A stretch of 14,333 bases of DNA from contig NZ_JBLOUI010000055.1 in the NCBI RefSeq assembly GCF_047807365.1, forward strand, positions 1-14,333. Reading direction: 5' to 3'. Below the pieces are notes generated by a model. That model had not been told where the DNA came from, did no database searches, and worked only from the letters and a program-made list of their open reading frames with translations. The stretch is from Peptacetobacter sp900539645. GTDB lineage: Bacteria > Bacillota > Clostridia > Peptostreptococcales > Peptostreptococcaceae. Position numbers and translations under genes: made by a program. Each line of letters begins with the position of its first letter. The first letter of the stretch is position 1. This document shows, piece by piece, positions 1-5,644 of this stretch.

Positions 1-9
1 ATTTCTCGC

Positions 10-44
10 CTCTCTACACTCGTTATGAATGTAGGGAGCTTTTT
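10..44 (+). terminator. Rho-independent terminator of an off-window plus-strand gene
   Basis: A 9-bp stem (arms 10-18 and 30-38, one G-U pair) with an 11-nt loop is followed directly by five T residues at 40-44 on the plus strand. The minus-strand side has no T tract. It therefore most likely ends a plus-strand transcript entering from the left of the window. The gene itself is not visible. Confidence 0.6.
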
Positions 45-227
45 GTAAAAATATATTTGTCTATATATGTATATTTTTGACTATATTTTTAACAACTATA
101 TAGTTGCTCCTAAATTAACCCTATTTTTATTTGTGAATTGAATATTTTAATATTCAATCTATCTCTATTATATAATTTTTCTTGGATTTGTTCTACTTTA
201 TTAATAATTTTTTATCAAAATAAAAAT
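45..227. other. AT-rich intergenic stretch, no gene seen
   Basis: This stretch separates the left-edge terminator from the MATE terminator, so two convergent transcripts meet here. No open frame with a ribosome binding site is visible on either strand. A short perfect palindrome (AACTATATAGTT at 93-104) is the only symmetrical element, and nothing shows it has a function. Confidence 0.5.
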
Positions 228-265
228 AGGCTACCACATTAAAATAAAAATTAATGTAGTAGCCT
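220..265 (-). terminator. Terminator of the MATE gene
   Basis: Complementary arms lie at 228-240 and 253-265, nearly perfect over 13 bp. On the minus strand they are followed by a T-rich run (ATTTTTATTTT, reading down from 228). The hairpin begins 15 bp beyond the MATE stop codon, so it is the natural end of that transcript. Confidence 0.85.
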
Positions 266-279
266 GTTTATTATCATTT

Positions 280-1662
280 TTATACCGCTAATTCTTCATC
301 ACCCGATGATATTTTTGCAGAGAAGTCTACTCTTCTTAGAAGTATCGCTCCTAGTATTATTATTATTAAATTACTTGCATTCATTGCAAACCATATTCCG
401 TCACTTCCAAAGTTAGTAAAGTTTTTCAATACTAAAATCATTGGTAAACGCACAACCCAAAGTCTTGCTGTTTCCATGATAAATGAATATTTAGTATTTC
501 CAGATCCGTTGAATACTCCGACATAGTTCTGGAACATAGCCATAAGTGGCATTGTTACAAGTACCCAAATCATATAGTTTATCGCTTCTCTTTGTGTGTT
601 TGCATCATTTGTAAGAAGTGCAATTACTTCCTGTCTGAGAGGGAATATTATCAAACTTCCTATTATCGCTATCCACAAGCTTAGGTTTCTACTAACTCTA
701 TATGCTTTTTTAGCTCTTTTTATATTTCCGGCACCTATATTTTGTCCGACATACGCTGCAAGTACTGAACCTATTGCAAGTACTGGCATAAGAAGCATAT
801 TAGATATCTTATTTCCTACACTGAATGCCGCTGTTACAACAGCACCATAGTCTAGTATCAATGTATTTAATATTAAAAATCCAAATGAACTAAGTGCCTG
901 ACTTGCTGCTGATGGAGTTGCTATAAATGTAAGTTTTTTCACTTTGTCCCAATTTTTTAATTTTAGATTTTTTCTTCTAAGTTTTAATTTTTCTTTTCTA
1001 ATAAATAAATAGTATAAACAAGCTGGGCAAATTACAACCTGACCTATAACAGTTGCAAGACCTGCTCCAAATACACCAAGTCCTAGTATTTTTACAAATA
1101 TACCTGTAAGAACTATATTTATCATAACCGCAGTTACCTGTAGAATAACCGGTGTCACAGTATCTCCCTGGGATTGTCTAACAGCCTGGAAACAAGCAAA
1201 TATAAATGCAAATAGCATTTCCATAGATCTTATTCTTACATACTGAACTGAGTATTCATATACCATATCAGTAGCACCCATCCCTCTGATAACGGATGGA
1301 CATATTAAGAATAAGATTATATTTATAGCTATACCCAACACAACAGAAAGTACAAATAGTATTCCTGCGTATTCTCTAGCTTCATCGTCTTTTTCTGCTC
1401 CTAAGAACTGACTTATGACAGCTACCCCTGCTATCGAAAGCCCTATCTGAAACGATACAAATATATTTATTATCGGCCATGTAAGAGCTATACTCGCCTG
1501 TGCTGCAACCGAGTTTTGCATTTGACCTATAAAGAATGTATCTACAAGGTCATTGAAAGCTTTCATAAAGTTTGCACCAAATACTGGTAAGGCAAGTATT
1601 ATGAATGATTTGTAGACATTTGGTTCGTATAATAATAGTTGTGTGTTGTCCTTTTTCTTCAA
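280..1662 (-). CDS. MATE-family multidrug/cation efflux transporter
   Basis: This gene encodes an integral membrane antiporter that exports organic cations or drugs in exchange for Na+ or H+. The protein is almost entirely hydrophobic segments, consistent with the family's 12 helices in two six-helix halves. The first helix includes ALPVFGANFMKAFNDLVDTFFIG, a typical MATE start region. Length is about 460 residues, which is normal for the family. I place the start at a TTG at 1662. An in-frame ATG at 1689 has no ribosome binding site, whereas GGAGGAGGG lies six bases before the TTG, and the predicted transcription start near 1688 would make the ATG leaderless. The gene stands alone, with its own promoter (1692-1725) and terminator. 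The substrate cannot be told from sequence. The ATG start would add nine residues, MEKEGGGNF. Confidence 0.92.
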   Translation of the reverse strand: MKKKDNTQLLLYEPNVYKSFIILALPVFGANFMKAFNDLVDTFFIGQMQNSVAAQASIALTWPIINIFVSFQIGLSIAGVAVISQFLGAEKDDEAREYAGILFVLSVVLGIAINIILFLICPSVIRGMGATDMVYEYSVQYVRIRSMEMLFAFIFACFQAVRQSQGDTVTPVILQVTAVMINIVLTGIFVKILGLGVFGAGLATVIGQVVICPACLYYLFIRKEKLKLRRKNLKLKNWDKVKKLTFIATPSAASQALSSFGFLILNTLILDYGAVVTAAFSVGNKISNMLLMPVLAIGSVLAAYVGQNIGAGNIKRAKKAYRVSRNLSLWIAIIGSLIIFPLRQEVIALLTNDANTQREAINYMIWVLVTMPLMAMFQNYVGVFNGSGNTKYSFIMETARLWVVRLPMILVLKNFTNFGSDGIWFAMNASNLIIIILGAILLRRVDFSAKISSGDEELAV

Positions 1663-1691
1663 GAAATTCCCTCCTCCTTCTTTCTCCATTT

Positions 1692-1725
1692 ATTATAATA
1701 TCACATTATTTTACTTTAATGTGAA
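1692..1725 (-). promoter_or_regulatory. MATE promoter with perfect inverted-repeat operator
   Basis: Two perfect 8-bp arms, TCACATTA (1701-1708) and TAATGTGA (1717-1724), are separated by 8 bp. On the minus strand a -10-like TATTAT (1695-1700) or TATAAT (1692-1697) follows directly, and TTCACA (1720-1725) is a possible -35 with a 19-bp spacer. The symmetrical arms fill the spacer, as expected for a repressor or MerR-type operator of a drug-efflux gene. No regulator gene is adjacent. The regulator is unknown. Confidence 0.55.
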
Positions 1726-1774
1726 TTTAAAAAGCTGTAAAATAAAATAATTATTCTACAAACATACTTTTTAC

Positions 1775-1812
1775 AAAAAATGAAAAGAGCGTGATTTCTC
1801 ACGCTCTTTTCG
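1775..1812 (-). terminator. Strong rho-independent terminator after the group I intron
   Basis: On the minus strand a perfect 13-bp stem with a GAAA loop (GAAAAGAGCGTGA at 1812-1800 pairing with 1795-1783) is followed by ATTTTTTG. The plus-strand side lacks a T tract. It lies just beyond the 3' end of the intron and upstream of the MATE promoter, so transcripts carrying the intron should end here and not enter the MATE gene. Confidence 0.88.
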
Positions 1813-1815
1813 TAA

Positions 1816-1843
1816 TTCAAGTTTACCAGACTCAAACCCTGAA
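1816..1843 (-). repeat. Short terminal hairpin at the intron 3' end
   Basis: Arms TTCA/TGAA (1816-1819 and 1840-1843) and GTTT/AAAC (1821-1824 and 1834-1837) form an interrupted stem a few bases before the terminator. Subterminal hairpins of this size mark the right ends of IS200/IS605-type elements, the transposon half of IStrons. The link to such an element is an inference, because no transposase is present. Confidence 0.4.
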
Positions 1844-1868
1844 CCTTAAATAAAATATAATACTTACT

Positions 1869-1960
1869 TGACTATATCCGAATTATCTCCACTGTACTAC
1901 ACTACTTTTTACCAAAATATATATTATTTTAGCAAAAAGTAATGCAGTAGAGAATAGTCA
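1869..1960 (-). repeat. 92-nt imperfect inverted repeat in the intron 3' region
   Basis: The outer arms TGACTAT (1869-1875) and ATAGTCA (1954-1960) are perfect complements. Inner arms of roughly 20 bases (about 1897-1918 and 1926-1950, with CTACTTTTT against AAAAAGTA) pair with a few bulges around a short AT loop. It lies beyond P9 of the intron, where IStrons carry their transposase genes. It could be a P9 extension or the scar left by loss of those genes. Confidence 0.65.
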
Positions 1961-2459
1961 TATATTATTTTTATTTTAAGATTTTGTTCACATAAGCTCG
2001 CTACTTCTTATGCAGTTCTCAGATTATTATCTCGAACTTCTTATGTTTTCACATAAGCACAGACTATATCTTCTTCTTCACCATGATGTGTTAAGAGCCA
2101 CCCACTTCAGCTCGCTTGAGCTTACTCCCCTCAAGAGGGATAGTCGTTGAACTTTACTCTATTCAAGTCTTAGCTGCTGATCACCCATTACCGAGTACTT
2201 AGGATTTAACCATATACCATCCAATTAATTTTTTCTGTTTTCACAACATTCGCACCTATGCTTATTTCATCATTATGCTGTAGTTTAATTGGCTTTAGGA
2301 TTTCCCAGCAATTCAAGTGGTATATTCGATAGACTTAACTATCTCCAACGCACAAATTTCTTTATACGCTTACTATTATCGAAGTCTTTTTCTCGATTTT
2401 AATAAAGTTAAAAAACTAAAAAAAGGAGTTGTTTCTATGAAAAAAACAACAGTATAATT

Positions 2460-2488
2460 ATATTAACATAGTTTCTTCACGATTTCAA
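2460..2488 (-). promoter_or_regulatory. Sigma-A-like promoter driving the group I intron
   Basis: On the minus strand TTGAAA (2488-2483), a 17-bp spacer and TATA-like TAATAT (2465-2460) form a near-consensus promoter. Transcription would start near 2453, about 55 bases before the P1 helix. A short hairpin (2428-2450) would form at the 5' end of the RNA. Together with the terminator at 1775-1812 this predicts an RNA of about 680 nt. Confidence 0.55.
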
Positions 2489-2718
2489 CATCTATAACTT
2501 TTTCTCTTTAATTTTTTAATAGCAAAACATTTTCCAAACCAAATAATTTTTTATTTTCTAACAATTTTACTTTTATTTTTTAATCTTCTTTATATTTACT
2601 ATATAAAATCATAAAACTTTTGTAATCATCTGCTATTTTTCATATTTTATTCTATTTCTGTTCAATGCTATCATTTACTCTTTTATTATAAATATAAGCG
2701 ATTTAATTTTTTATTAAA
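2489..2718. other. AT-rich intergenic stretch, no gene seen
   Basis: This stretch lies between the glucitol operon terminator and the intron promoter. Runs of T and A dominate. I see no frame with a ribosome binding site, no strong hairpin and no tRNA-like fold. Confidence 0.5.
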
Positions 2719-2773
2719 AAAAGTGACCATCGCTAGAATATCTTTTTAGACATTCATTCGATAGCCACTTTTT
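2712..2773 (-). terminator. Terminator of the glucitol (srl) operon
   Basis: On the minus strand AAAAAGTG and the following seven bases (2773-2759) pair throughout, allowing G-U pairs, with the segment ending CACTTTTT (2719-2733). An inner GAAT/ATTC and TCT/AGA stem extends the hairpin. A run of seven T residues then AATAA follows. It starts about 30 bp after the stop codon of the HPr-like gene. Confidence 0.88.
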
Positions 2774-2801
2774 AGAGGTTTATTTATTTATTTATGCAAT
2801 T

Positions 2802-3050
2802 TTATGTAATTACCTTTTCTATTCTTTTAAGAACTTCTTCTTCATCCATCCCGTCAACCATTAAAGTTATCCTTTCTCCGTTCATTATGTTTAAAGCGAC
2901 AACTTTTAGTACATTTTTACAATTGACAACTTCAGAATTACGCTTAATAAAAACTCTCTCTTCTCTATTTTGTATTATAGCCTTTATACTAACAGCAATT
3001 CCCACATGAATTCCACCAACTGTATTGACTATAAGATCTTTAGTTATCAT
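2802..3050 (-). CDS. HPr-like phosphocarrier protein, degenerate (last gene of the srl operon)
   Basis: An 82-residue protein of HPr length and pattern. HPr passes phosphate from enzyme I to PTS IIA proteins in the cytoplasm. The active-site histidine is kept at exactly position 15 (GGIHVGIAV), but the usual HARPA motif is altered: Arg17 is Gly and Pro18 is Ile. The regulatory Ser46 is Asn (CKNVLK), so HPr kinase could not phosphorylate it there. The C-terminal half (NGERITLMVDGMDEEEVLKRIEKVI) follows the family well. The ATG lies 3 bp after the srlB stop, with an AGAAGGA ribosome binding site inside the end of srlB, so the two are translationally linked. It may be a sorbitol-dedicated phosphocarrier or a regulatory relic. 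It is not likely to be the cell's general HPr. Confidence 0.8.
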   Translation of the reverse strand: MITKDLIVNTVGGIHVGIAVSIKAIIQNREERVFIKRNSEVVNCKNVLKVVALNIMNGERITLMVDGMDEEEVLKRIEKVIT

Positions 3051-3053
3051 AAA

Positions 3054-3416
3054 TTATCCTTCTATTTTTATAGTAGTTCCTATTTTTAATTCAGGCATGT
3101 CTGCATTTTCAACATATATACTTCCTGGTAATGCTGCTTCTTTTGAACCATCAAATACTACTGTCATATGTCCTAAAGAAGTAAGATTTTTTTCAGCTAC
3201 ATTTCCTACTGCTGTTATTTCAAATTTGTTTCCATCTATATCTAATATTTGCCCTACTGATATTTCTTTATTTGTATCTTTTATATCTATAGTGTAACAA
3301 AAGTCTTTTAATGTATCTGGAGCATTATCACCAAATAATATAAACATTTTTTCTCCCTGGAATGCAGATACCATATCTCCTGCGCCTTTTATTCTATTTT
3401 CATATACTAAACTCAT
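3054..3416 (-). CDS. srlB: PTS glucitol/sorbitol-specific IIA component
   Basis: A 120-residue cytoplasmic IIA protein that takes phosphate from HPr and passes it to the IIB domain of SrlE during sorbitol uptake. It aligns along its whole length with E. coli SrlB, including the blocks ITAVGNVAEKNLTSLGHMTVVFDG (residues 67-90) and the PGSIYV segment. The start ATG has an AAGGGGAT ribosome binding site. Oddly, His83 in the LGH motif is the only histidine in the protein. The position that aligns with the phosphorylated histidine I recall for E. coli (His43) is Ile here. Normal length for the family. It lies between srlE (90-bp gap containing a hairpin) and the HPr-like gene (3-bp gap). Confidence 0.95.
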   Translation of the reverse strand: MSLVYENRIKGAGDMVSAFQGEKMFILFGDNAPDTLKDFCYTIDIKDTNKEISVGQILDIDGNKFEITAVGNVAEKNLTSLGHMTVVFDGSKEAALPGSIYVENADMPELKIGTTIKIEG

Positions 3417-3449
3417 TTTTTTAATCCCCTTTTTAATTTTGTATTTTTT

Positions 3450-3483
3450 AAGGAATCAATACTGATATATAAATTGATTCCTT
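3450..3483 (-). promoter_or_regulatory. Intercistronic stem-loop between srlE and srlB
   Basis: A perfect 11-bp stem (AAGGAATCAAT at 3450-3460 and ATTGATTCCTT at 3473-3483) with a 12-nt AT loop lies in the 90-bp gap. On the coding (minus) strand the next bases are A-rich, not T-rich, so it does not look like an operon-ending terminator. It more likely acts as an mRNA processing or stability element that sets unequal amounts of IIBC and IIA. The plus-strand side has a weak T-rich tail. Confidence 0.6.
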
Positions 3484-3506
3484 ATATATTTTTCTTACAT
3501 TTTATA

Positions 3507-4541
3507 TTAGCTGTAAAGACCTATACTAGCTGCCCAAGCTATTAATACTCTTGGAACACCTGTTAAGAATCTTGAATATAATACTGCTGGAACACCAACT
3601 TCAACTGTTTCCGCTTCAGCTTCTGCAAGACCTAAACCAACTGGTATGAAATCACATGCACACTGAGTATTTATTGCAAATAATGCTGGTAATGCTAAGC
3701 TTGGTGCTATATTTCCTTTACCTATTTCAACACCTATTAAAGTACCTATAACCTGAGCTATAACTGCACCAGGTCCTAAAAGAACTGATAAGAATGGTAT
3801 AGAACATATAAATCCTAGTATTACTAGACCTATTCCATTACCTGCTAGAGGTATCATTACTTTAGCAAATATATCTCCTATTCCTGATCCCTGTATTATA
3901 CCTATTAAAAGTGCAACGAATCCCATGAAAGGAAGTATTGTATTTATAACTGTCTGAACTGCATCTCTAGCTGCCTGATAGAAAGTATTTACTACTTTAC
4001 CAGCGCCCATACCTATTTTTGTTATTATATTAGGTTTTCCTGATTCAGCCATAGTCTGAGATACTTTTTTGTCTGCACTATATTTGAATTTTCTTTCTTC
4101 CTTAACTTCTTCTTTATTTTCTTCTTTTGATTCTGCGTTTTCTGCAGAAATTACAGCAGCTCCTTCTTCTGCTAATTCTATTTCATCTAAACCTACTGCT
4201 GATACATATATATCTTCTGTTATGAATTTTGCTAGAGGTCCTGATTTACCAACTGGCATAACATTTATTGTAGGTATTCTTTTCTGTGGGTATATACCAC
4301 ATCTTAAAGTTCCTCCACAGTCTATTATTACCATAAATATCTGTTCTTCTGGTACAGATGTTTTGAAACCATTTACTGGAGTACATCCTGTTAATTCAAC
4401 TATTTTATCTACTATATCTGGTTTAGCTCCACCACCAGTTATATATAATAGTACATTTTTTTCTTCTGTTGGTTTTACTGTTAAAGGACCACCAAATCCT
4501 CCACTACCTTTTGAAACTTTTATTGCTCTATATTCTGACAT
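3507..4541 (-). CDS. srlE: PTS glucitol/sorbitol-specific IIB-containing membrane component
   Basis: A 344-residue protein. The N-terminal IIB domain (residues 1 to about 120) phosphorylates incoming sorbitol. A charged linker rich in E and K (about 122-155) leads to a hydrophobic domain with several membrane helices (about 180-344) that forms part of the channel. The phosphocysteine motif DCGGTLRCGIYP is present with Cys75 in the same place as in E. coli SrlE. Further family blocks are GSGGFGGPL, KSGPLAKFITEDIYVS, TILPFMGFVALLIGII, LGPGAVIAQVIGTLIGVEIG and CDFIPVGL. The TAGGAGGAA ribosome binding site fits the ATG. The length is close to E. coli SrlE. It lies 42 bp downstream of srlA in the same operon. 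Confidence 0.96.
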   Translation of the reverse strand: MSEYRAIKVSKGSGGFGGPLTVKPTEEKNVLLYITGGGAKPDIVDKIVELTGCTPVNGFKTSVPEEQIFMVIIDCGGTLRCGIYPQKRIPTINVMPVGKSGPLAKFITEDIYVSAVGLDEIELAEEGAAVISAENAESKEENKEEVKEERKFKYSADKKVSQTMAESGKPNIITKIGMGAGKVVNTFYQAARDAVQTVINTILPFMGFVALLIGIIQGSGIGDIFAKVMIPLAGNGIGLVILGFICSIPFLSVLLGPGAVIAQVIGTLIGVEIGKGNIAPSLALPALFAINTQCACDFIPVGLGLAEAEAETVEVGVPAVLYSRFLTGVPRVLIAWAASIGLYS

Positions 4542-4583
4542 TATCTGTTCCTCCTACCATCAATCGATCTTTTTTATTACTTA

Positions 4584-5135
4584 TTATTCAACTGCTTTTA
4601 TTTCATTACTTAATTCTATTCCTTGCTGCTTCATAACATATTTTGTTGTAAAATCTGTAACCCATCCACTTAAGAAGTTACATACTAAACCTACTAATAA
4701 GTAACGTAGTGCAAGTGGAGTTGTGCTTAATCCTAATGTTTCAACACCTTTTGCTATACCTAAGAATATGAATATTTCCCCTGGATTTATGTGTGGGAAT
4801 ATACCACTTGAAGTATGGCAGAAGTAACTTGCTGATGCATAATAACTTGGTTTTAATCTTTCTGGCATGAATTTACCCATTGATAATGCCATTGGGTTAC
4901 CTAACATAAATGCTGATACAAAAGGTAATATCATATATCTTAATATTGGATTTTTTGTACATATTTTAGCGAAACTATATATTCTTTTCTGACCTATTAA
5001 GTTTATTAAAGTATTCATCGCTATTAAAAGTAATAATACCTGTGGAACTATTCCACTAACCCATGATACAAATGTTTCGGCACCTGTATTGAATAATCCC
5101 ATAAATCCTTCTGCAAATTTAACTATGTAATCCAT
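4584..5135 (-). CDS. srlA: PTS glucitol/sorbitol-specific IIC component
   Basis: A 183-residue membrane protein with about four hydrophobic helices (near residues 28-50, 66-86, 115-135 and 140-160). It forms the sorbitol permease together with the hydrophobic half of SrlE. Recognisable family blocks include FNTGAETFVSWVSGIVPQVL, LILPF/MLGNPMALSMGKFMPE and SYFCHTSSGIFPHINPGEIFI. The start ATG follows an AGGAGG site. It sits between srlM (21-bp gap) and srlE (42-bp gap), the classical srlA-srlE order. Normal length for the family. Confidence 0.95.
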   Translation of the reverse strand: MDYIVKFAEGFMGLFNTGAETFVSWVSGIVPQVLLLLIAMNTLINLIGQKRIYSFAKICTKNPILRYMILPFVSAFMLGNPMALSMGKFMPERLKPSYYASASYFCHTSSGIFPHINPGEIFIFLGIAKGVETLGLSTTPLALRYLLVGLVCNFLSGWVTDFTTKYVMKQQGIELSNEIKAVE

Positions 5136-5156
5136 AATTGAATCCTCCTAAATAAA

Positions 5157-5597
5157 TTATTTTCCAGTAGCTATACATTTTAGAGAATCGGTAACTTTTC
5201 CTATTGGACTTTTTTCTGGTTTTATTTCTTCCCCATTTATAATCCGTCTGTAGTTATCTGAAGCATTTTCTATAGCTTTTTTTACTGGTTTAGGTAAATC
5301 TAATTCTTTCTGTATATTTCCTATATTTTCTCCGTTCAGTATATCTATCTTTTTAAATCTAGCTAATATACTTACACCAGATACACCTACTCCTTCTATT
5401 ACATTTCCTTCATCATCTATTGCAAACATAACAATAGATCCTGCAACTATAGCTCCTTTATATTTTCCAATTGCAACTCTTCCTATTTTTCTCAATTTCT
5501 TATAATTTTTATTGAAATCTTTTATCTGAATCGATGCAAATATAAACTGTAGTACAAATGCTACACCTAGACTTATAAGTAAAAACCAAAAGTTCAT
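5157..5597 (-). CDS. srlM: Glucitol operon activator-type protein SrlM/GutM
   Basis: A 146-residue protein with one N-terminal membrane helix (about residues 3-22) followed by a soluble domain. The segment FNKNYKKLRKIGRVAIGKYKG and the later GVSGVSILARFKKIDILNG are typical of the GutM family, known in E. coli as an activator of the glucitol operon. The anchor suggests that it senses or reports transport activity at the membrane. A strong GGGGAGG site precedes the ATG. It lies directly between the PRD regulator gene (47-bp gap) and srlA (21-bp gap), the arrangement expected in Gram-positive sorbitol operons. The mechanism is not evident from sequence. Confidence 0.9.
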   Translation of the reverse strand: MNFWFLLISLGVAFVLQFIFASIQIKDFNKNYKKLRKIGRVAIGKYKGAIVAGSIVMFAIDDEGNVIEGVGVSGVSILARFKKIDILNGENIGNIQKELDLPKPVKKAIENASDNYRRIINGEEIKPEKSPIGKVTDSLKCIATGK

Positions 5598-5644
5598 AAT
5601 TACCTCCCCTTTTCTAAAGCTACTATTCTTTTTTCTCTAATCTT

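Larger units (their letters stand above)
1815..2405 (-). ncRNA. Group I self-splicing intron (subgroup IA type), orphan or IStron-like
   Basis: On the minus strand the canonical core can be assigned. P1: 2393-2397 with 2378-2382. P2: hairpin 2328-2343. P3: CCACTT at 2320-2315 with AAGTGG at 2107-2102. P element: TTGCTGGGAAATCC at 2312-2299. P5: stem CCAATTAA/TTAATTGG. Q element, with P4 GCTG/CAGC, near 2182-2171. R: GTTCAACGACTATCCC at 2152-2137. S: AAGATATAGTCTG at 2072-2060. P7: GACTAT/ATAGTC at 2145-2140 and 2067-2062. P7.1: 2139-2128. P7.2: 2122-2109. P8: about 2098-2071. P9: 7-bp stem with GAAA loop at 2057-2040. The P7.1/P7.2 insertion is typical of subgroup IA. Peripheral hairpins follow at 2037-2015, 2012-1991, 1960-1869 and 1843-1816. 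No homing endonuclease or transposase frame is present. Exact splice sites are not resolved and the ends given are approximate. The closest known type, from memory, is the CdISt1 IStron intron of C. difficile. Confidence 0.92.

Noticed and set aside
93..104. AACTATATAGTT palindrome, similar to TAACTACGCTAGTTA at 14195-14209
   Set aside because: The similarity covers only five bases per arm in very AT-rich DNA, which is within chance. No shared element can be supported.
2424..2457. Plus-strand AGGAG followed by ATG and a six-codon frame (MKKTTV)
   Set aside because: It has a good ribosome binding site but only six codons and no plus-strand promoter. The same bases form the hairpin at the start of the intron transcript, so a gene is not supported.
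2398..2460. A c-di-GMP-II riboswitch in front of the group I intron, as described in C. difficile
   Set aside because: Only about 55 bases separate the predicted start and P1, and no aptamer-like sequence is recognisable there or further upstream to 2718.
4069..4704. 211-codon plus-strand open frame opposite srlE and srlA
   Set aside because: It is antisense to two well-recognised genes and its serine- and threonine-rich translation matches no family. It is a shadow of the AT-rich codon pattern.
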